A stretch of DNA of 43,607 nucleotides from Cecembia lonarensis LW9 (GCF_000298295.1 NZ_AMGM01000033.1:1-43607); one strand, 5' to 3'. Positions 7,188 to 17,215 are shown, counted from the stretch's first letter. The notes: generated from the letters alone by a model not told the origin. Numbers and translations: made by a program.

Positions 7188-8411
7188 TTACAAATCATTC
7201 GGCTTTACCTTCGCTGCAATCAAAGCTGGTCTGTATGAGGCTAAAAATGTAATGGTTATCACAGCAAGACTGGTCCATAAAAAATCTGTCCATAACATTT
7301 TTACAGGATAATTTTCGATCACTGAGGAGGCAATCCCTAAAGAAACCAGTCCAAACCTGTCCTGTGCCCATACCAGCAAAAATCCCATGGTCAAACCGAT
7401 CAGTGCTCCTGTAAAAGCAATTATTGCACCTTGCTTCATATAAATACCTTTGACAAGTCTATTTCTGGCACCTAAGGCAAAAAGCACAGCTGTATCCCTT
7501 TTTTTTTCAATGGCCATCATAGATAAGGAAAAGAAAATATTAAAAGAGGCCACTGCCAATATGAAGCTTAAAGTAATAAACACAAAAAGTTTTTCAATTT
7601 TAATGGTTCGTAATAATCCAGCATGCTGTTCATCCGTATCTTTCACCGTAAAACCATCCCCTAAATGTTCTCTCAATCTTTTTTTCACCTTTTGGATGGC
7701 ATAACCCTCCTTCACTTTGATTTCAAGGGCTGTCCTTCTATCACCATAGTTGAGCAGATCAGCCACAAAAGATAATGGAGCAATGATATAATTATCATCA
7801 AACTCCTTATCTACACTGAAAAATGCAGAGGGCTTCAGAACCGCTGAATTATACATTTGGGAAGGGTCTATGGTACCCGCAGACCTGGGCGCTTTTGGAT
7901 AAAAGACTTGGAGCATTTCAAATTCATTGTCCAAATCCATGGAAAGGAAAAAACCAACGCCTCTACCTACAATCGCCATTGGCCTTCCCGCTGTACCCAA
8001 GTCCAAATTGCCCCAAACATACCCTGCCCCAAACCGGTCATGATCCAGGTAATTATTGGAAACTCCTTTTAAACGGGCAAGGTGTTGAAAATCCCGGTAC
8101 TTGAATAAAGCATTGTCTTCAATAACTTCAGTCACAATAGCAACACCCTCCACCTCATGTATAGACTGTACCCAAGCTTCATCGACATTAAATGATTTCC
8201 CAAGGGATGTCTCAACTTTCAGTTCGGCATCAAAAGAGGCGTACAGGGATCTCACCAAGTCTTCCAGACCATTAAAAACGGACAAAACTACTACCAAAGC
8301 CATGGTTCCAACGGCCACGCCAATCATGGAGATCCGGGATAAAACGGTAATGAAGTTCCGTTTTTTCTTACTCCGGAAGTATCGGGACGCTATAAAAAAT
8401 GACAGGTTCAA
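7188..8411 (-). CDS. ABC transporter permease, LolC/LolE-like (FtsX fold)
   Basis: 407-residue inner-membrane permease with the LolC/E architecture: an N-terminal helix (about 20-45) after FIASRYFRSKKKRNFITVLS, a large periplasmic MacB-PCD-like domain (about 45-265), then three FtsX-type transmembrane helices (about 270-300, 320-345, 365-390). In Proteobacteria such proteins extract lipoproteins from the inner membrane for delivery to the outer membrane. In Bacteroidota the role is plausible given the many lipoproteins but is inferred. It follows rbfA by 12 nt on the same strand and probably shares its transcript. No LolD ATPase gene is in the window. Confidence 0.88.
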   Translation of the reverse strand: MNLSFFIASRYFRSKKKRNFITVLSRISMIGVAVGTMALVVVLSVFNGLEDLVRSLYASFDAELKVETSLGKSFNVDEAWVQSIHEVEGVAIVTEVIEDNALFKYRDFQHLARLKGVSNNYLDHDRFGAGYVWGNLDLGTAGRPMAIVGRGVGFFLSMDLDNEFEMLQVFYPKAPRSAGTIDPSQMYNSAVLKPSAFFSVDKEFDDNYIIAPLSFVADLLNYGDRRTALEIKVKEGYAIQKVKKRLREHLGDGFTVKDTDEQHAGLLRTIKIEKLFVFITLSFILAVASFNIFFSLSMMAIEKKRDTAVLFALGARNRLVKGIYMKQGAIIAFTGALIGLTMGFLLVWAQDRFGLVSLGIASSVIENYPVKMLWTDFLWTSLAVITITFLASYRPALIAAKVKPNDL

Positions 8412-8423
8412 GGCTTAATCGGA

Positions 8424-8804
8424 TCAGTCTTCTTCCTCCTCATCATCTTCACCTGCCTCTGGAATATCCAAGTCAGAAATCACTTTGTCCATATGCTGAG
8501 CATAAGAGGCTGAATCATCCATGAATAGTGCCAATTCCGGGATAACCCTGACACTTTTACCAATCCTGTTGCCCAAATGTTTTCTTAATTCACTTTTCTT
8601 TTCATTGATTTTATCGAAAACTGGCTTATCCTTTTCAAGTAAAAAGCTCAAATAAACCTTTGCAAGACCCAAATCAGGACTTACCATAACACGGGAGACG
8701 GTTACAAAAGATGCCCCGACCAAGTGTTTGGCCTCTTTTTGGAAAATCTCCCCTACCTCTTTTTGAATCAATTTGCTGTATTTCTGCTGTCTTTTACTTT
8801 CCAT
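8424..8804 (-). CDS. rbfA: Ribosome-binding factor A
   Basis: Small KH-fold protein that binds the 30S subunit and assists late maturation of 16S rRNA 5' end. Recognised from the start MESKRQQKYSKLIQKEVGE, the segment VTVSRVMVSPDLGLAKVYLS, and LRKHLGNRIGKSVRVIPELA followed by LALFMDDS. Its 126 residues are normal, with an acidic C-terminal tail (EDDEEEED). It is the first gene of a two-gene unit with the LolC/E-like permease, a pairing common in Bacteroidota. A TAAATTTG -7 box lies about 20 nt upstream of the ATG. Confidence 0.95.
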   Translation of the reverse strand: MESKRQQKYSKLIQKEVGEIFQKEAKHLVGASFVTVSRVMVSPDLGLAKVYLSFLLEKDKPVFDKINEKKSELRKHLGNRIGKSVRVIPELALFMDDSASYAQHMDKVISDLDIPEAGEDDEEEED

Positions 8805-8822
8805 AACTCATTTTAATTGATG

Positions 8823-8830
8823 CAAATTTA
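8823..8830 (-). promoter_or_regulatory. Putative rbfA -7 box (TAAATTTG)
   Basis: Exact TAnnTTTG match on the minus strand, 19 nt before the rbfA ATG. The -33 TTG at 20-nt spacing is missing. Confidence 0.45.
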
Positions 8831-8899
8831 GTGAATTAAAAGCGTAACCTTTAATTTCGTGCATTCCGATTCTCACAACATAGCCCTTAATTTCTTACT

Positions 8900-10303
8900 T
8901 TGATCAGCTTTTTTAAAATCAATGACCCTTTACGCCTTTTTGCCATCATTGGCATCATGTTTCTTTTTAGTGGCATATATTGGGCTGTTCTTAATCCGCC
9001 TATAACCCAGCCGGAGTTAATATGGCTGTTAATCGGAGAAAAAATGGCAGAAGGAAAATTAATGTACCGCGATATTCTCGATGACACGGGCCCATTTTCT
9101 GCCACTGTTTATTGGCTACTGAACCTTATCTTTGGTAAAAGCCTGCTATCGCATAAAATCGTAGCGGGAGCCATCCTCTTCGTTCAAATGGCATACATCA
9201 ATAAACTACTCAATCGGTATAAATCTTTTGAAGAGAGTAGCTACGTGCCAGCTTTTGTAACCGTCATCCTTGTCCATGCATCTTTTGATTTATTGAGTCT
9301 TTCTCCCGCTCTGATGGGAAGCACCTTTATATTGTTAGCCCTTGGACAGTTATTTTCTCAAACAGTACTCCAAAAAGAAGGCAGCGACTCAGTTTTATTA
9401 ACAGGGATCTTTTCTGGTATTGCACTCTGTTTTCACTTTCCTATGATCTTTTTCCTTCCATACATGCTATTTATGGGTATTATAATCAGTGGATTTAGTT
9501 TAAAGCAACTTTTTCTTTCACTTGCAGGCTATGCCTTGCCATTTATGATATGCTCCACCTATTACTTTTGGCAAGACGCATTCACTGACTTCTTCTCCAA
9601 ATACGTTCTGACCTCAAGAAACCTTGACCTCTATATTCATGTAAGACTTCGAGACATACTTATACTTTTCGCAGCCCCGATTCTTTTTTCCTTTTTAGGA
9701 ATTTTTTTGGGAGCTGTCATCAAATCACTTACCGTTAACCAACAGAAACAACTTCAATTGATGGTGTTGTTTTTCATTTTTGCAACAGCCTCATTTTTCC
9801 TCACCAATAGAAGAGCCCCTTATCAGTTTGTAATCCTTCTACCACCATTTACCTATTTTGTTTCCATGCTCCTACTGGCCTTGCGTAAAAAAAATCTAGC
9901 CAATGCCATGAGCATCTCCTTTTTGATTTTGGTGCCATTCATTGGCTATTCTTGGCTCTTGGTAAAGACTGTTCAAAGTGATCTGAATAGCTATGGGGTT
10001 TTTGTGACCGAAAATCACGAAGTAGCAAAGGATATGAAAGTTTTGGTTTTGGATTATGATATCGCCTATTATCAAAAAGGAAAACAAACAAGTCCTTACC
10101 TTAATTATCAACTGACCAAGGATATTTTATCAAGTTCAGATCAGCCAAAAATTACTGCATTGGCATCAAAAAATATACTTTCTGATTTGCCGGAGTTGGT
10201 TGTGGACGGAGAGGGACTATTTGAAACATTCTTGGAAAAAGTCCCCTTGATCAAGGCAAAATACAAAAAGGAAGGCCGCTATTTTCACCTCATTAAAGAA
10301 TAA
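8900..10303 (+). CDS. Polytopic membrane protein, GT-C-like (DUF6427-like)
   Basis: 467-residue inner-membrane protein with about 10-12 predicted helices up to residue 360, followed by a soluble C-terminal domain of about 100 residues. The organisation resembles GT-C glycosyltransferases and the DUF6427 group of Bacteroidota; the start MISFFKINDPLRLFA fits the latter. An acidic pair in the first loop (YRDILDDTGPF, about residues 56-66) is where GT-C enzymes keep their catalytic acidic residue. The best start is the TTG at 8900 because it gives the MISFFK start; the next ATG (8957) would cut into the first helix. It is divergent from rbfA. Enzymatic function and lipid-linked donor are not established. 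Confidence 0.75.
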   Translation: MISFFKINDPLRLFAIIGIMFLFSGIYWAVLNPPITQPELIWLLIGEKMAEGKLMYRDILDDTGPFSATVYWLLNLIFGKSLLSHKIVAGAILFVQMAYINKLLNRYKSFEESSYVPAFVTVILVHASFDLLSLSPALMGSTFILLALGQLFSQTVLQKEGSDSVLLTGIFSGIALCFHFPMIFFLPYMLFMGIIISGFSLKQLFLSLAGYALPFMICSTYYFWQDAFTDFFSKYVLTSRNLDLYIHVRLRDILILFAAPILFSFLGIFLGAVIKSLTVNQQKQLQLMVLFFIFATASFFLTNRRAPYQFVILLPPFTYFVSMLLLALRKKNLANAMSISFLILVPFIGYSWLLVKTVQSDLNSYGVFVTENHEVAKDMKVLVLDYDIAYYQKGKQTSPYLNYQLTKDILSSSDQPKITALASKNILSDLPELVVDGEGLFETFLEKVPLIKAKYKKEGRYFHLIKE

Positions 10304-10356
10304 GAAATACTGCCCAATACCCATGGACAGCATTTTCTTATTTTTTCAGTATTGGA

Positions 10357-10794
10357 TCAGCCACAGGAAATCTTATTAACCCTGTTTTGATGCCTGCCAC
10401 CTTCGAAATCAGTTTTCAGAAACGTAAAAACCATCTTTTCAGCCATTTCAAAAGGCACAAAACGGGCAGGAATAGCGAGCACATTGGCATCATTGTGCTG
10501 TCTGGCCAATGCTGCGAGATCTTCATTCCAACACAAAGCAGCCCTGATACCCTGATGCTTATTAGCAGTAATGGCTACCCCGTTTCCACTGCCACAAATA
10601 ACAATACCCTGATCAAATTCTCCCTCTTCAATGGCTGAACTTAAAGGATGTACATAATCCGGATAGTCTACAGAGGCCTCTGAAAAAGGGCCAAAATCTT
10701 TAACTTCATAGCCAAGCTGCTCTAACTTGGCAACCACTTGCTTTTTATATTCGAAACCTGCATGGTCTCCTCCTATGGCGATTTTCTTGGACAT
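10357..10794 (-). CDS. rpiB: Ribose 5-phosphate isomerase B
   Basis: Interconverts ribose 5-phosphate and ribulose 5-phosphate in the pentose phosphate pathway. The LacAB/RpiB family signature is complete: IAIGGDHAGFEYK near the N-terminus with D10, the catalytic base C67 in VICGSGNGVAITANK, and H100 in ALARQHNDANVL. The 145 residues are normal length. It is the last gene of the glyA-tatC-rpiB run, 10 nt after tatC, and converges on the GT-C-like gene. No other pentose phosphate genes are nearby. Confidence 0.96.
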   Translation of the reverse strand: MSKKIAIGGDHAGFEYKKQVVAKLEQLGYEVKDFGPFSEASVDYPDYVHPLSSAIEEGEFDQGIVICGSGNGVAITANKHQGIRAALCWNEDLAALARQHNDANVLAIPARFVPFEMAEKMVFTFLKTDFEGGRHQNRVNKISCG

Positions 10795-10804
10795 GGTATG
10801 AATT

Positions 10805-11647
10805 TTAATAATTTTCCTCCAACTCTTGTTTTGCTCTTTTCCTTTCTAACCTTTTGGCAATTTGAATGCCAGCTTCATACAATACCAAAATCGGCATGGC
10901 AATCAAAATTTGACTGATCACATCGGGAGGCGTAATTACTGCAGCAAGTATCAAAATTACCACAATAGCATGTCTTCGGTATGCCCTCAACATGGCAGCA
11001 GTTACCAGGCCGGACATGGAAAGAAAGTAAATCACCACAGGCAATTGGAACATAATGGCTGAGGCCAAAACCAACATGGTCAGCGTAGTCACGTAAGAAG
11101 TGATGTCAAACTCATTTAGAATACTTGGATCCAATTGGTAATTGGACAAGAAATTGATCGACAAGGGCGCCAATATGAAGTATCCAAAAGCCGCACCGGC
11201 AAAAAACAGGAGGCTAACAAAGAATACAGCTCCTCTTGCCGCCTGACGCTCTTTGGAATACAGGCCCGGACTGATGAATCTCCAAACTTCCCAAAAAAGA
11301 TATGGGAAAGAAGCTATCAGACCTACAACTACAGATGAGGTCAAGTGCATGGAGAACTGTCCTGTCATCTGCCTACTCTGAATGGTAAAAGGCAAATTAT
11401 CAATACACAGTACCGGTGTTGAAAGTGCATCTGCGATCCTGCAAAGCATTTGATAAGTGAAAAAATCAATCCTGGAAGGTCCTAAAATCACTTTTCCAAA
11501 CACTATGCTTTTTGCAAGAAATGCAGCAACGGTAAATATTAAAATGGCAGCAACGGAGCGTAACAGATGCCAACGCAACTGCTCCAAATGGTCCAAAAAG
11601 GACATGCCTTCATCTTCCTCTTCTTCTCTATACTGATCTAAGGCCAC
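10805..11647 (-). CDS. tatC: Sec-independent protein translocase subunit TatC
   Basis: Core receptor of the twin-arginine translocase in the inner membrane; binds the RR signal of folded substrates. The family start is clear (MSFLDHLEQLRWHLLRSVAA after an acidic 14-residue extension), with six transmembrane segments and the conserved FPYLFWEVWRFISPGLY periplasmic turn. The 280 residues are slightly longer than E. coli TatC, as is common in Bacteroidota. It lies between glyA (15 nt) and rpiB (10 nt). A likely substrate, the M24 peptidase lipoprotein with NRRSFVKW, is at 23003-24268. TatA is not in this window. Confidence 0.96.
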   Translation of the reverse strand: MALDQYREEEEDEGMSFLDHLEQLRWHLLRSVAAILIFTVAAFLAKSIVFGKVILGPSRIDFFTYQMLCRIADALSTPVLCIDNLPFTIQSRQMTGQFSMHLTSSVVVGLIASFPYLFWEVWRFISPGLYSKERQAARGAVFFVSLLFFAGAAFGYFILAPLSINFLSNYQLDPSILNEFDITSYVTTLTMLVLASAIMFQLPVVIYFLSMSGLVTAAMLRAYRRHAIVVILILAAVITPPDVISQILIAMPILVLYEAGIQIAKRLERKRAKQELEENY

Positions 11648-11662
11648 GCTTTAGGTAAATTA

Positions 11663-12931
11663 TTAGTACAACGGAAACTGAACCATCCAATCATTTACTT
11701 CATTTTTCACCTGCTTTAAAACAGATTCATCGTCATGGTTGTGCAGCGCTTTATCAATCAAAGCAACAATCCGCTTCATATCTTCTTCTTTCAAGCCCCG
11801 AGTAGTCACCGCTGCCGTACCAACCCGCATTCCTGAAGTAACAAATGGAGAGCGGGTATCGAAGGGTACCATGTTTTTATTGATGGTAATATCAACTTTT
11901 CCCAAGGTTTCTTCTGCTAATTTTCCTGTGAGATCTTTGTTTCTCAAGTCAATCAACATCAGGTGATTATCTGTTCCTCCTGAAATAATCTGATATCCCA
12001 GGCGTACAAATTCCTCTGCCATCACTGCAGCGTTCTTTTTAACCTGAATCACATATTCCATGTATTCATCAGATAGGGCTTCTTGAAAAGCCACTGCCTT
12101 TGCTGCAATAATATGCTCCAAAGGCCCACCTTGAGTTCCTGGAAAAACGCCGGAATCCAAAAGAGAGGACATTTTTCTTAACTCACCCTTTGGTGTTTTC
12201 AGTCCAAATGGGTTGTCAAAATCTTCGCGCATCAAAATCAAACCTCCTCTTGGCCCTCTCAACGTCTTGTGGGTAGTAGTAGTCACAATATGGCAATATT
12301 CCAAAGGGTCATTCAAAAGCCCTCGGGCAATCAACCCGGAAGGATGGGATATGTCCGCCAACAAAATAGCGCCGACCTGATCTGCGATATCCCTTAACCT
12401 TTCATAATCCCAATCACGGCTGTAGGCCGAAGCACCACAAATCAATAATTTTGGTTTTACAGCTAAAGCCTTGGCTTCAACTTTATCATAATCTATCAAA
12501 CCCGTCTCTTCCTCTACACCATAAAAATGGGGCTGGTAAAGTTTCCCGGAGAAATTCACCGGAGAACCATGGGTCAAATGTCCTCCATGCGCCAAATCAA
12601 AACCTAAAATGGCATCACCAGCATTCAAACAAGCAAGAAAAACTGCAGCATTGGCTTGGGCTCCTGAATGGGGCTGTACATTGGCCCAGCTTGCGCCAAA
12701 TAACTCCTTAGCCCTATCTATGGCCAATTGTTCAATTTGATCTACAATCTCACAGCCTCCATAATACCTTTTATTGGGTAGGCCTTCTGCATATTTATTG
12801 GTCAATACAGAACCTGCGGCCTCCATTACTTGCTTGGATGCAAAGTTCTCAGAAGCAATCAATTCTATACCTGTCTTTTGTCTATTTTCTTCTTGGGAAA
12901 TTAGGTCAAAAATGACTTGATCTCTTTTCAT
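11663..12931 (-). CDS. glyA: Serine hydroxymethyltransferase
   Basis: PLP enzyme converting serine and tetrahydrofolate to glycine and methylene-tetrahydrofolate; the main source of one-carbon units. Key features: [32 protein letters not shown], the PLP-contacting [13 protein letters not shown] (D193) and the Schiff-base lysine K222 in [14 protein letters not shown]. The insert [12 protein letters not shown] and KTPKGE after it is typical of Bacteroidota versions. 422 residues, full length. It heads the glyA-tatC-rpiB unit and has a clear promoter upstream (12955-12985). Confidence 0.98.
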   Translation of the reverse strand: MKRDQVIFDLISQEENRQKTGIELIASENFASKQVMEAAGSVLTNKYAEGLPNKRYYGGCEIVDQIEQLAIDRAKELFGASWANVQPHSGAQANAAVFLACLNAGDAILGFDLAHGGHLTHGSPVNFSGKLYQPHFYGVEEETGLIDYDKVEAKALAVKPKLLICGASAYSRDWDYERLRDIADQVGAILLADISHPSGLIARGLLNDPLEYCHIVTTTTHKTLRGPRGGLILMREDFDNPFGLKTPKGELRKMSSLLDSGVFPGTQGGPLEHIIAAKAVAFQEALSDEYMEYVIQVKKNAAVMAEEFVRLGYQIISGGTDNHLMLIDLRNKDLTGKLAEETLGKVDITINKNMVPFDTRSPFVTSGMRVGTAAVTTRGLKEEDMKRIVALIDKALHNHDDESVLKQVKNEVNDWMVQFPLY

Positions 12932-12954
12932 GAGGGGAAATTAAATGATGTGCC

Positions 12955-12985
12955 CAAAAATAGTTTGATTCAATGGATTATCCAA
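12955..12985 (-). promoter_or_regulatory. glyA promoter (TTG-N20-TATTTTTG)
   Basis: On the minus strand a TTG (12985-12983) is followed after 20 nt by TATTTTTG (12962-12955). This matches the Bacteroidota vegetative promoter layout (TTG, 19-21 nt, TAnnTTTG) and lies about 24 nt before the glyA ATG. It is the best promoter I see in the window. Confidence 0.75.
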
Positions 12986-13018
12986 TTGAATAGCCGATGG
13001 AAATCATCCTTTTTACAA

Positions 13019-13621
13019 TTAATCCAAGCGCGGTAAACTCAACTTATATTTTACCGCGATCAAACGGATGGATATCACGATCGAAATAGATATCAGGAGG
13101 TTGTAGTCTCTGTCAAGTCCCAAATAATTCAGAACCAGGTAAAGTATCGCTCCGGTCAGACAAGCAGAAGCGTAAATTTCTTTTCGAAAAAGGATGGGAA
13201 TTTCATTGACCAAGGTGTCGCGGATGACACCGCCCATCACTGCGGTAAACATACCCATGATGGCTGCAATTTCGGGCCTAAAACCCAAGCTTAGTGCCTT
13301 TTCAACTCCCAAAACAGTGAAAAAACCTATACCGATGGTATCAAAAAGAAACATGGTTTTTCTCAACTTCAGCAAAAACTTTGGAAAAACAAAAGCTGCC
13401 AATACCCCTAGCAAAATGGCATATAAAAAATGAACGTCCCCTATCCAAACCAAAGGATAGGCTCCCAAAAGCACATCCCGCAATGTCCCCCCTCCAATGG
13501 CCGTGATAAATCCTGTAAATCCGGCACCAAATAGATCATGCTCCTTATCCCTGACGGCCAAGGCCCCTGAAATGGCAAAGACAAATGTACCGATTAATTC
13601 AAGTGGATATTGTAAATCCAT
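13019..13621 (-). CDS. TRIC cation channel family protein (YicG/UPF0126-like)
   Basis: 200-residue inner-membrane protein made of two similar three-helix TRIC modules. Signature strings are GTFVFAISGALAV near the start, GFITAIGGGTLRDVLLG in module 1 and MGMFTAVMGGVIRDTLVNE in module 2. Bacterial relatives form trimeric potassium-permeable channels; an older suggestion for YicG is glycine transport. The next gene on this strand is glyA, 88 nt downstream behind its own promoter, but that does not by itself support a glycine role. It follows uvrA by 46 nt. Confidence 0.92.
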   Translation of the reverse strand: MDLQYPLELIGTFVFAISGALAVRDKEHDLFGAGFTGFITAIGGGTLRDVLLGAYPLVWIGDVHFLYAILLGVLAAFVFPKFLLKLRKTMFLFDTIGIGFFTVLGVEKALSLGFRPEIAAIMGMFTAVMGGVIRDTLVNEIPILFRKEIYASACLTGAILYLVLNYLGLDRDYNLLISISIVISIRLIAVKYKLSLPRLD

Positions 13622-13632
13622 AGTTGACAGAA

Positions 13633-13660
13633 ATAAGAAGGGTCTCCAGCCCCTCCTTAT
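13633..13660 (-). terminator. Hairpin after uvrA, possible terminator
   Basis: On the minus strand ATAAGGAGGG and CCCTTCTTAT pair over 10 bp with one G-T, 8-nt loop, between the uvrA stop and the TRIC gene ATG. The following T tract is short, so termination is probably partial. Confidence 0.5.
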
Positions 13661-13667
13661 AAGCTTT

Positions 13668-16484
13668 TTATTGAAAACTTTCTTTCAAATACTTGGCAGT
13701 ATAATTCCCCTCTTGCTCCATCAGTTCCTCAGGCGTTCCCTGGAAAGTAACATACCCCCCTTTCTCTCCACCCTCAGGCCCTAAATCAATTACCCAATCC
13801 GCCGCCTTGATCACTTCTGTATTGTGCTCAATGATGATCACAGAATGTCCTTGATCTATCAATGCATTGATGGAGTGCAACAACTTTCGTATATCATGAA
13901 AATGAAGACCTGTGGTCGGTTCATCAAAGATAAACAGGATATGGTCACCTACTTTGGTACCGCCTTTGCCCAAAAAAGAAGCCAATTTTACCCGCTGCGC
14001 TTCACCACCGGACAAAGTATTAGAAGACTGCCCCATTCCTACATAGCCCAACCCAACTTCCTGTAGGGGTTGTAGCTTATTGATGATCTGGGTCTTGCCT
14101 TTGAAAAAGTCCATGGCCTCATCAATGGTCATGGCCAAAATATCGGAGATATCTTTTTCCTTGTATTTAACATCCAATATTTCATTTTTGAAGCGCTTCC
14201 CTTTACAAGACTCACAAGTGAGGTGAATATCAGCCATAAACTGCATTTCCACGGTCACAGTACCTTCCCCCTGACAAGCTTCGCAGCGCCCCCCATCTAC
14301 ATTAAAACTGAAAAATGCTGGCTTATACCCCCGCTGCTTGGCCAAGGACTGATCCGAATAAAGCGTACGGATGGCATCATATGCCTTCACATAGGTTACC
14401 GGATTGGAGCGGGAAGATTTTCCTATCGGATTTTGATCCACAAATTCCACTTGAGTGATTTTTTTGTAATCACCTTCCAACTTATCGAATTTTCCTGTTT
14501 CATCCAGGACCGTTCCCATGATCTTTCCCAAAGCAGGATACAAGACCTTTTTGATCAAAGTAGATTTACCCGAACCACTGACACCTGTCACCACTGTTAA
14601 GGTATGTAGCGGAAATTGAACACTTAAATTCTTCAGGTTATTTTCCCTTGCCCCCTTGACAAACAGGCTATTTTTCCATTTTCTGTTGGCTGTTTTTTCC
14701 TGGATTTTTTCCTCCCCTTTTAGGTAGCGCGCCGTATGAGACTTCCCACTGACAATGAGTTCATTAAGATCGCCCTGGAAGACCAATTCACCTCCCAAAA
14801 CACCCGCATCAGGTCCAATATCAATGATCTGATCCGCAGCTTTCATGATTTTTTCCTCATGCTCTACAACTATGACCGTATTGCCCAAGTCCCTTAAAGA
14901 CTTCAGAACCTCTATCAATCGATCACTGTCCCTTGGATGCAGCCCTATACTGGGCTCATCCAAAATATACATGGAACCCACTAAAGCCGAACCTAAGGAA
15001 GTGGCCAATTTGATACGCTGGTATTCCCCCCCTGACAAACTAGAGGTCAACCTATTGAGGGTTAAATATCCCAAGCCTACCTTATCGATATATTCCAGGC
15101 GATTTAGGATTTCCTTTAGTAAACGGTTAGCTACCTTTTTTTCTGACTCGCTAAGCTCCAGCTGTTGAAAATAGCCCAAAGCCTTATCAATGGGCATCAG
15201 TACAATATCCGTGATGGACTTCCCTCCAATCTTCACATAAGAAGCATCTTTTCTTAGACGGGTACCCTTACAATCAGGACAAGTGGTCCTTCCCCTAAAT
15301 CTGGACAACATCACCCGGTATTGTATTTTGTGAGTCTTGGACTGCAAATCAGCAAAAAAATCATTCAGACCTCTGAAATAGGAATTGCCCGCCCATATTA
15401 ACGCTTTTTCGGATTCTGTCAAGTCCTCATAGGCCCTGTGGATGGGAAAGTCAAAATAAATCCCTTTTTTCACTAAGGGCTCCAACCACTTCCCTGTTGT
15501 CTCTCCTCTCCAAGGAGCGATAGCGCCTTCATATACAGAAAGGCTTTTATCTGGAATGACCAGGTCCGGATCAATACCCAAAACGGAACCAAAACCCTCA
15601 CAGGTTTTACAGGCTCCATAAGGATTGTTAAAAGAGAAAAAATTCACAGTAGGCAATTCAAAATTCATCCCGTCCAGTTCAAACCTGTCCGAAAAAGTCC
15701 TTTTATCTTTCCCCGGAACCAAAACCGTACATTCCCCATGCCCCTCAAAAAATGCTGTTTGAACAGAATCTGCTATCCTAAACTGGTTATCCTCATCCTC
15801 ATGTCTGATGGAGACCCTATCAATCAGAATTTCATAATCACCGTTGGGTACCTCAGCAGCACCGATCAGATCCTCCACAAAGTAAGCATCTCCATTGATC
15901 AGAATTCGGGTGAAGCCTTTTTGCAACAACAATTCCAGTTCCTGATGCATGGTCCTCCCCTTCATGAGATGTAAAGGGCAGGAAATCATCACCTTTTCTC
16001 CTTCTTCGAAGCCATGAATGAAATCCACCACATCCGTCACAGTATGGTGCTTGACTTCATCCCCGCTGACAGGAGATATGGTCTTACCTATTCGGCTGAA
16101 AAGTAATTTCAGGTAATCATAAACCTCCGTCGTTGTACCGACGGTAGACCTTGGATTCTTAGTAGTTACCTTTTGCTGAATCGCAATCGCGGGGGATACA
16201 CCTTTGATGTACTCCACATCGGGCTTCTCCATCCTGCCCAAAAACTGCCTGGCATAGGAACTCAGGCTTTCAACATACATCCTTTGACCTTCAGCAAAAA
16301 GCGTATCAAATGCCAGAGAAGATTTGCCGGAACCGGAAAGGCCGGTAATGACCACCAACTTATTTCTGGGAATCGCTACACTCAGACTTTTCAGGTTGTT
16401 TACCCTGGCGTTTTTGATAATGATATATTCCTTGGGGTCAAGGAGGTCTACAGAAGGGGAAATCATTTCTTGGCTCAAACTCAT
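13668..16484 (-). CDS. uvrA: Excinuclease ABC subunit A
   Basis: DNA damage-sensing ATPase of nucleotide excision repair. Two ABC ATPase halves are complete: Walker A GLSGSGKSSLAFDTL in the first and GVSGSGKSTLIKK in the second, with signatures SSLSGGEYQRIKLA and NTLSGGEAQRVKLA and the Walker B strings ILDEPSIGLHPRD and FIFDEPTTGLHFHD. Zinc-binding pairs are CKTCEGFG and CPDCKGTR in half one, CEACQGEG and CESCKGKR in half two. I use the ATG at 16484 (MSLSQEM); an in-frame ATG at 16502 is possible. About 938 residues. The VTT-domain gene ends about 50 nt upstream on the same strand. Confidence 0.97.
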   Translation of the reverse strand: MSLSQEMISPSVDLLDPKEYIIIKNARVNNLKSLSVAIPRNKLVVITGLSGSGKSSLAFDTLFAEGQRMYVESLSSYARQFLGRMEKPDVEYIKGVSPAIAIQQKVTTKNPRSTVGTTTEVYDYLKLLFSRIGKTISPVSGDEVKHHTVTDVVDFIHGFEEGEKVMISCPLHLMKGRTMHQELELLLQKGFTRILINGDAYFVEDLIGAAEVPNGDYEILIDRVSIRHEDEDNQFRIADSVQTAFFEGHGECTVLVPGKDKRTFSDRFELDGMNFELPTVNFFSFNNPYGACKTCEGFGSVLGIDPDLVIPDKSLSVYEGAIAPWRGETTGKWLEPLVKKGIYFDFPIHRAYEDLTESEKALIWAGNSYFRGLNDFFADLQSKTHKIQYRVMLSRFRGRTTCPDCKGTRLRKDASYVKIGGKSITDIVLMPIDKALGYFQQLELSESEKKVANRLLKEILNRLEYIDKVGLGYLTLNRLTSSLSGGEYQRIKLATSLGSALVGSMYILDEPSIGLHPRDSDRLIEVLKSLRDLGNTVIVVEHEEKIMKAADQIIDIGPDAGVLGGELVFQGDLNELIVSGKSHTARYLKGEEKIQEKTANRKWKNSLFVKGARENNLKNLSVQFPLHTLTVVTGVSGSGKSTLIKKVLYPALGKIMGTVLDETGKFDKLEGDYKKITQVEFVDQNPIGKSSRSNPVTYVKAYDAIRTLYSDQSLAKQRGYKPAFFSFNVDGGRCEACQGEGTVTVEMQFMADIHLTCESCKGKRFKNEILDVKYKEKDISDILAMTIDEAMDFFKGKTQIINKLQPLQEVGLGYVGMGQSSNTLSGGEAQRVKLASFLGKGGTKVGDHILFIFDEPTTGLHFHDIRKLLHSINALIDQGHSVIIIEHNTEVIKAADWVIDLGPEGGEKGGYVTFQGTPEELMEQEGNYTAKYLKESFQ

Positions 16485-16535
16485 AAACAGCAAAGTTACC
16501 AATTCAACCCTTCAAATGGTAATTTGTTGGAAACA

Positions 16536-17132
16536 TTAGCGCTGAACAAGCCACAAAATATAGGCATAGACAAAATACCTGACGATTCTTAGCAAACTGT
16601 ATTTGATATAGGTACTTCTATCCAAGCCCCCTGCACCAGACAAAAGCGCAATCGCAGAAAAAGGCAATGGGCTGACAGAGGCTACAATGACCAAAAACCC
16701 CCCGTATTTGGTAAAAAGATTGACATACTTCCTCACGAATTTATTTCTGGATTTCAGAAAACCACTGTTGTGCTGTATGAGACGCCCTACATTAAAATTC
16801 AAATATCCTGCTGCATAGGAGATAATGGAAAGAATACCTATACTGAAAAAATAAGGGCCAATCATCCCCGTTTCAAAGGACCAAAGCATAAAGATTTCTG
16901 GCGGAATGATCCCAAACAAGATCTCAGAGCCCACAAATACCAGCATGACCAAGTAGGGGTTGTTGTAGATGGATCCAAACCATTCCAACCGCTCATCTTC
17001 GGACAAGGCATTCCTGATCAAGAAAAAAAGGCCCACCAAAATCCCCAAATACAAAAACCCCCTGAGAATGCTCCGGATCAAAAACCTGCCTTTTTCTCCA
17101 ATGAATGGCTTTTTATGTATAGAATTGCCCAA
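16536..17132 (-). CDS. VTT-domain (DedA/SNARE-associated-like) membrane protein
   Basis: 198-residue inner-membrane protein with a first helix (about 21-42), the VTT domain from about 60, and a last helix at the C-terminus. The conserved core is seen as GSEILFGIIPPEIFM and ASVSPLPFSAIALLSGAGG. DedA/YqaA/TVP38 relatives act in lipid scrambling or membrane homeostasis; the role here is unknown. The frame has no ATG near its start: an in-frame stop lies two codons upstream and the first plausible start is a TTG at 17132. It reads toward uvrA and is divergent from the Crp/Fnr regulator gene, with 83 nt between them for both promoters. Confidence 0.85.
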   Translation of the reverse strand: MGNSIHKKPFIGEKGRFLIRSILRGFLYLGILVGLFFLIRNALSEDERLEWFGSIYNNPYLVMLVFVGSEILFGIIPPEIFMLWSFETGMIGPYFFSIGILSIISYAAGYLNFNVGRLIQHNSGFLKSRNKFVRKYVNLFTKYGGFLVIVASVSPLPFSAIALLSGAGGLDRSTYIKYSLLRIVRYFVYAYILWLVQR

Positions 17133-17215
17133 TTGTTATCAAGTCTTTTGTCCAGATGTAAAAATAAATGCTGATCTTAGAATCTAAACCTTAATTCAGT
17201 AATTTATTCTTATAA